Shown: positions 61,826 through 64,000 of the stretch, piece after piece
Position numbering within the stretch: position 1 is the first letter of the stretch
Layout: each line of letters starts with the position of its first letter
NCBI GenBank assembly: GCA_008638375.1
Contig: CM018038.1
Location: 10,511,740 to 10,575,739, forward strand
Origin: Nyssa sinensis
Taxonomy: Eukaryota > Streptophyta > Magnoliopsida > Cornales > Nyssaceae
Direction of reading: 5' to 3'
Length of the DNA stretch: 64,000 nucleotides
Translations under genes and position numbers: made by a program
The notes under the pieces: generated by a model
The model's database searches: none
What the model saw: the letters and a program-made list of their open reading frames with translations, nothing else
What the model was told of the DNA's origin: nothing

Positions 61826-62090
61826 TGTTGGAGTGTTACATCTCATATTGAAAGCATGGAATTAAAAAGGAAAGAAGAAAGACTTAAAATAGAAAAAAAG
61901 CTAGAAGAGAAGTGTTAGTTAGAAAAGTTAGTTTATTCTATTATTGTACTATTGATGTATTATAAATAGGACTCAAGTCTGATGTAAAATTCATTCATTA
62001 CAATTCAGTAGTTTTATCAAGTTCCTTTTTGCCTTCTCTGTTTTTTGATACTTTTTCTTCACCAAGTTCAAATTCATCTAATTCTCAACA
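61826..62090 (+). repeat. E5 5' LTR
   Basis: 265 bp, TGTTGGAGTGTTACATC...CTAATTCTCAACA. A TATA-like tataaatag lies at about 61961. The PBS follows with no gap. Confidence 0.88.
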
Positions 62091-62102
62091 TGGTATCAGA
62101 GC
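62091..62102 (+). promoter_or_regulatory. E5 primer-binding site (tRNA-iMet)
   Basis: TGGTATCAGAGC directly after the LTR. Confidence 0.92.
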
Positions 62103-62229
62103 GAAAACCTAAAGCTTCCGCAATGTAAATCGATTGATTTATCAACTTTTGCCTTGCGAAATTCTATTTTGGAATTCTTGCATCGATTATCTTCAAGTTT
62201 CTTGCATTTTCTTGAACGAAGTCTTGAAA

Positions 62230-64000
62230 ATGAGTTCTGGCGATTCTCCTCTTGTTAATCCCTCTCCTGTTAATCCTTCTTCATTTAATTCTTTTAATCA
62301 ACCTCCTATCAATCCTTCAGATGACTTATCGAGTCCATACTACGTACATCCAAGCGACAATCCTGGTGCTTTGTTAGTATCAGAAATCTTCAATGGACAA
62401 AACTATGTTGCGTGGAGTCGTTCGATAGTCATTGCATTAACAGTCAAGAACAAGGTATAATTTATAGACGATTCAATTGTTTCTCCCTCTACTGATCACC
62501 TTGTTAAACACACAGCATGGTTAAGAGCAAATAATCTGGTTTTTTCTTGGTTGATGAATTCTATTTCAAAAGAAATACGAAATAGCTTGCTGTTTGTGGT
62601 ATCTGTTGTTGATCTTTGGAATGAGCTTAAAGCCAGATATCTCAGGAGTGATGGACCAAGGGTTTTCCATCCTGAGAAATCTTTGAGTTGCATCAGTCAG
62701 GGTGCTTTTTCTATTACTGAATATTTCAGTACCTTTAAGACCCTTTGGGACGAGTACATTAGCTATAGGCCATTTCCAACATGCACATGTGGCAAGATGG
62801 CAACATGCACTTGTGAACTTTTCAACTTTCTACAAATTAGACAGTAATTTGATTATGTACTCAAGTTCTTGGTAGGGCTAAATGATTCTTATACCTCTAT
62901 CAGAAGTTAATTGTTGCTAATGGATCCATTACCAAGCATGTCCAAGGTTTTCTCTCTATTGCTTCAAGAAGAAAGTCAGAGTCAGCTTACAAATTCTGTT
63001 ACAAATAATGAGACTCGTGCTTTGATGGCAAAGCAATTCAATTAGCAGAATTACTAGCCAAAATCTTTCAAGGACAAACCAAAGAAATCTGCCCTACACT
63101 ATACTCATTGTGGCTATAATGGTCACATAGTGGACAAATGCTTCCAACTTCATGGCTATCCCCTTGGCTGGAATGGACCAAAGGGAAAAAAAATGTGGCT
63201 TCTGCTCATGCTGTCATTACAACTCCAGAGGTCTACAATCAAAATAGTAATGAGCAACAAAAGTTTTGTTTCACTCTAGAGGAATTTAATAAACTAATGG
63301 CACTTGCAAATTCAGCACAGCCCAATTCTTCCAACCAGAATAATGTCCAACCAGCTGTTAACCTTGTCACTGCCTCTCACTTTTCTGGTAAAGTGCAACC
63401 TACACTTAAACCACCTCTATTTTCTTGTAATTCTGTTGCTTCTAAGTCAAATTCCAATTTATATTGGATTCTTGACACGGGTGCAACAGATCATATGATT
63501 TGTTCACCACTTTTATACCATTCTACACCTAAACAAATTAATGCATCCATAAATCTTCCTAATGGTACTACAGTTCCAGCTACACACATTGGTACTGTAT
63601 GTCTCTCAGATTCCTTATTTTTACATAATGTCTTATGTGTTCCTCATTTTTCATTCAATCTATTATCTATTTCCAAACTCACTAAATAGTCTAATCTTTC
63701 TCTTACCTTTATTGCTTCCCATTGCCTTTTACAGGACCAGTCAATGGAGAAGATGATTGGGATTGCTTTTGAGAAAGAAGGACTTTACCATCTGACTCAA
63801 GCTTCATCAAAAGCTAAAACTTGCAGTTCATTTCAATTTAATTTTATACCTTTTGCTTTATCCTCTACTCACAAACAATTAGATATATGGCATTGTAGAT
63901 TAGGACATGTAACTAGTTCAAGATTACATTCCCTCAAACAGATTGATTCTGCCATAACTCTTGATTGTACAAATATTTGTGACATATGTCCTTTAGCAAA
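62230..64000 (+). pseudogene. E5 gag-pol remnant (partial)
   Basis: Gag starts MSSGDSPLVNPSPVNPSSFN, with IFNGQNYVAWSRSIVIAL typical of the copia gag N-terminus. A stop lies at 62458, and more stops at about 62845, 62907, 63043 and 63052. A knuckle near 63105 has lost its first Cys (YTHCGYNGHIVDKCFQLHGY). The protease motif is LYWILDTGATDHM (about 63460-63498). After a stop at 63687-63689, the GAG-pre-integrase motif IWHCRLGHVTSSRLHSLK follows, and the window ends there. Confidence 0.88.

Larger units (their letters stand above)
61826..64000 (+). mobile_element. Ty1/copia retrotransposon E5, cut by window end
   Basis: A short 5' LTR (61826-62090), an iMet PBS and a plus-strand gag to integrase start. 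The left flank ends agttt (61821-61825), the position where block A continues as gagtttaaac, so E5 inserted into block C. The 3' end is outside the window. Confidence 0.92.

Overview
The window is AT-rich nuclear DNA from a flowering plant, most likely a eudicot. It shows intron-containing genes with GT/AG splice sites, a plant laccase family, Ty1/copia retrotransposons, a CACTA transposon and a hAT-type MITE. No bacterial or organellar gene organisation is seen. All calls come from reading the sequence; no database search was run.

The backbone is a tandem array of laccase loci, all on the minus strand. Lac1 (7143-12482) and lac3 (48058-54411) are pseudogenes that share old lesions. Lac2 (27077-31327) can be read as a complete six-exon laccase of about 568 residues with all four copper motifs, apart from a changed splice acceptor before its last exon. 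Around the laccases, a flanking block recurs at 23.2-27.06 kb, 39.5-48.0 kb and 55.2-61.8 kb, so the array grew by segmental duplication. Paralogous positions serve as empty sites for several insertions.

The array is heavily invaded. E1 (1-7142, minus) is a copia element interrupting lac1 exon 5; two more LTRs of its family are solo LTRs at 39903-40868 and inside lac3 exon 5 (48427-49592). E2 (12660-20683, minus, TSD TGTAA) sits in the lac1 promoter and carries the 5' end of a tetraspanin gene in its leader. A hAT-like MITE (10789-11314) and an older LTR-like insertion lie in lac1 intron 2. Between lac2 and the next block lie LINE relics and a 4.9-kb CACTA element (34119-39015, TSD ATC). E3 (41633-46755, TSD TAAAT) and E4 (56353-61243, TSD TTATC) are related copia elements; E4 has two unrelated LTRs. 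E5 (61826 to the window end, plus) is a fifth copia element. Every pol region seen is broken by stops.

The most unusual signal is in the E1 family. The expected tRNA-iMet primer site, present in E2, E3 (mutated), E4 and E5, is missing. At its place, 2 nt after the LTR end, lies a 15-nt sequence exactly complementary to a segment of E1's own LTR. A solo LTR of the same family (39903-40868) contains that segment joined to an inverted copy of the LTR end, which is the join expected if the element primed reverse transcription on itself.
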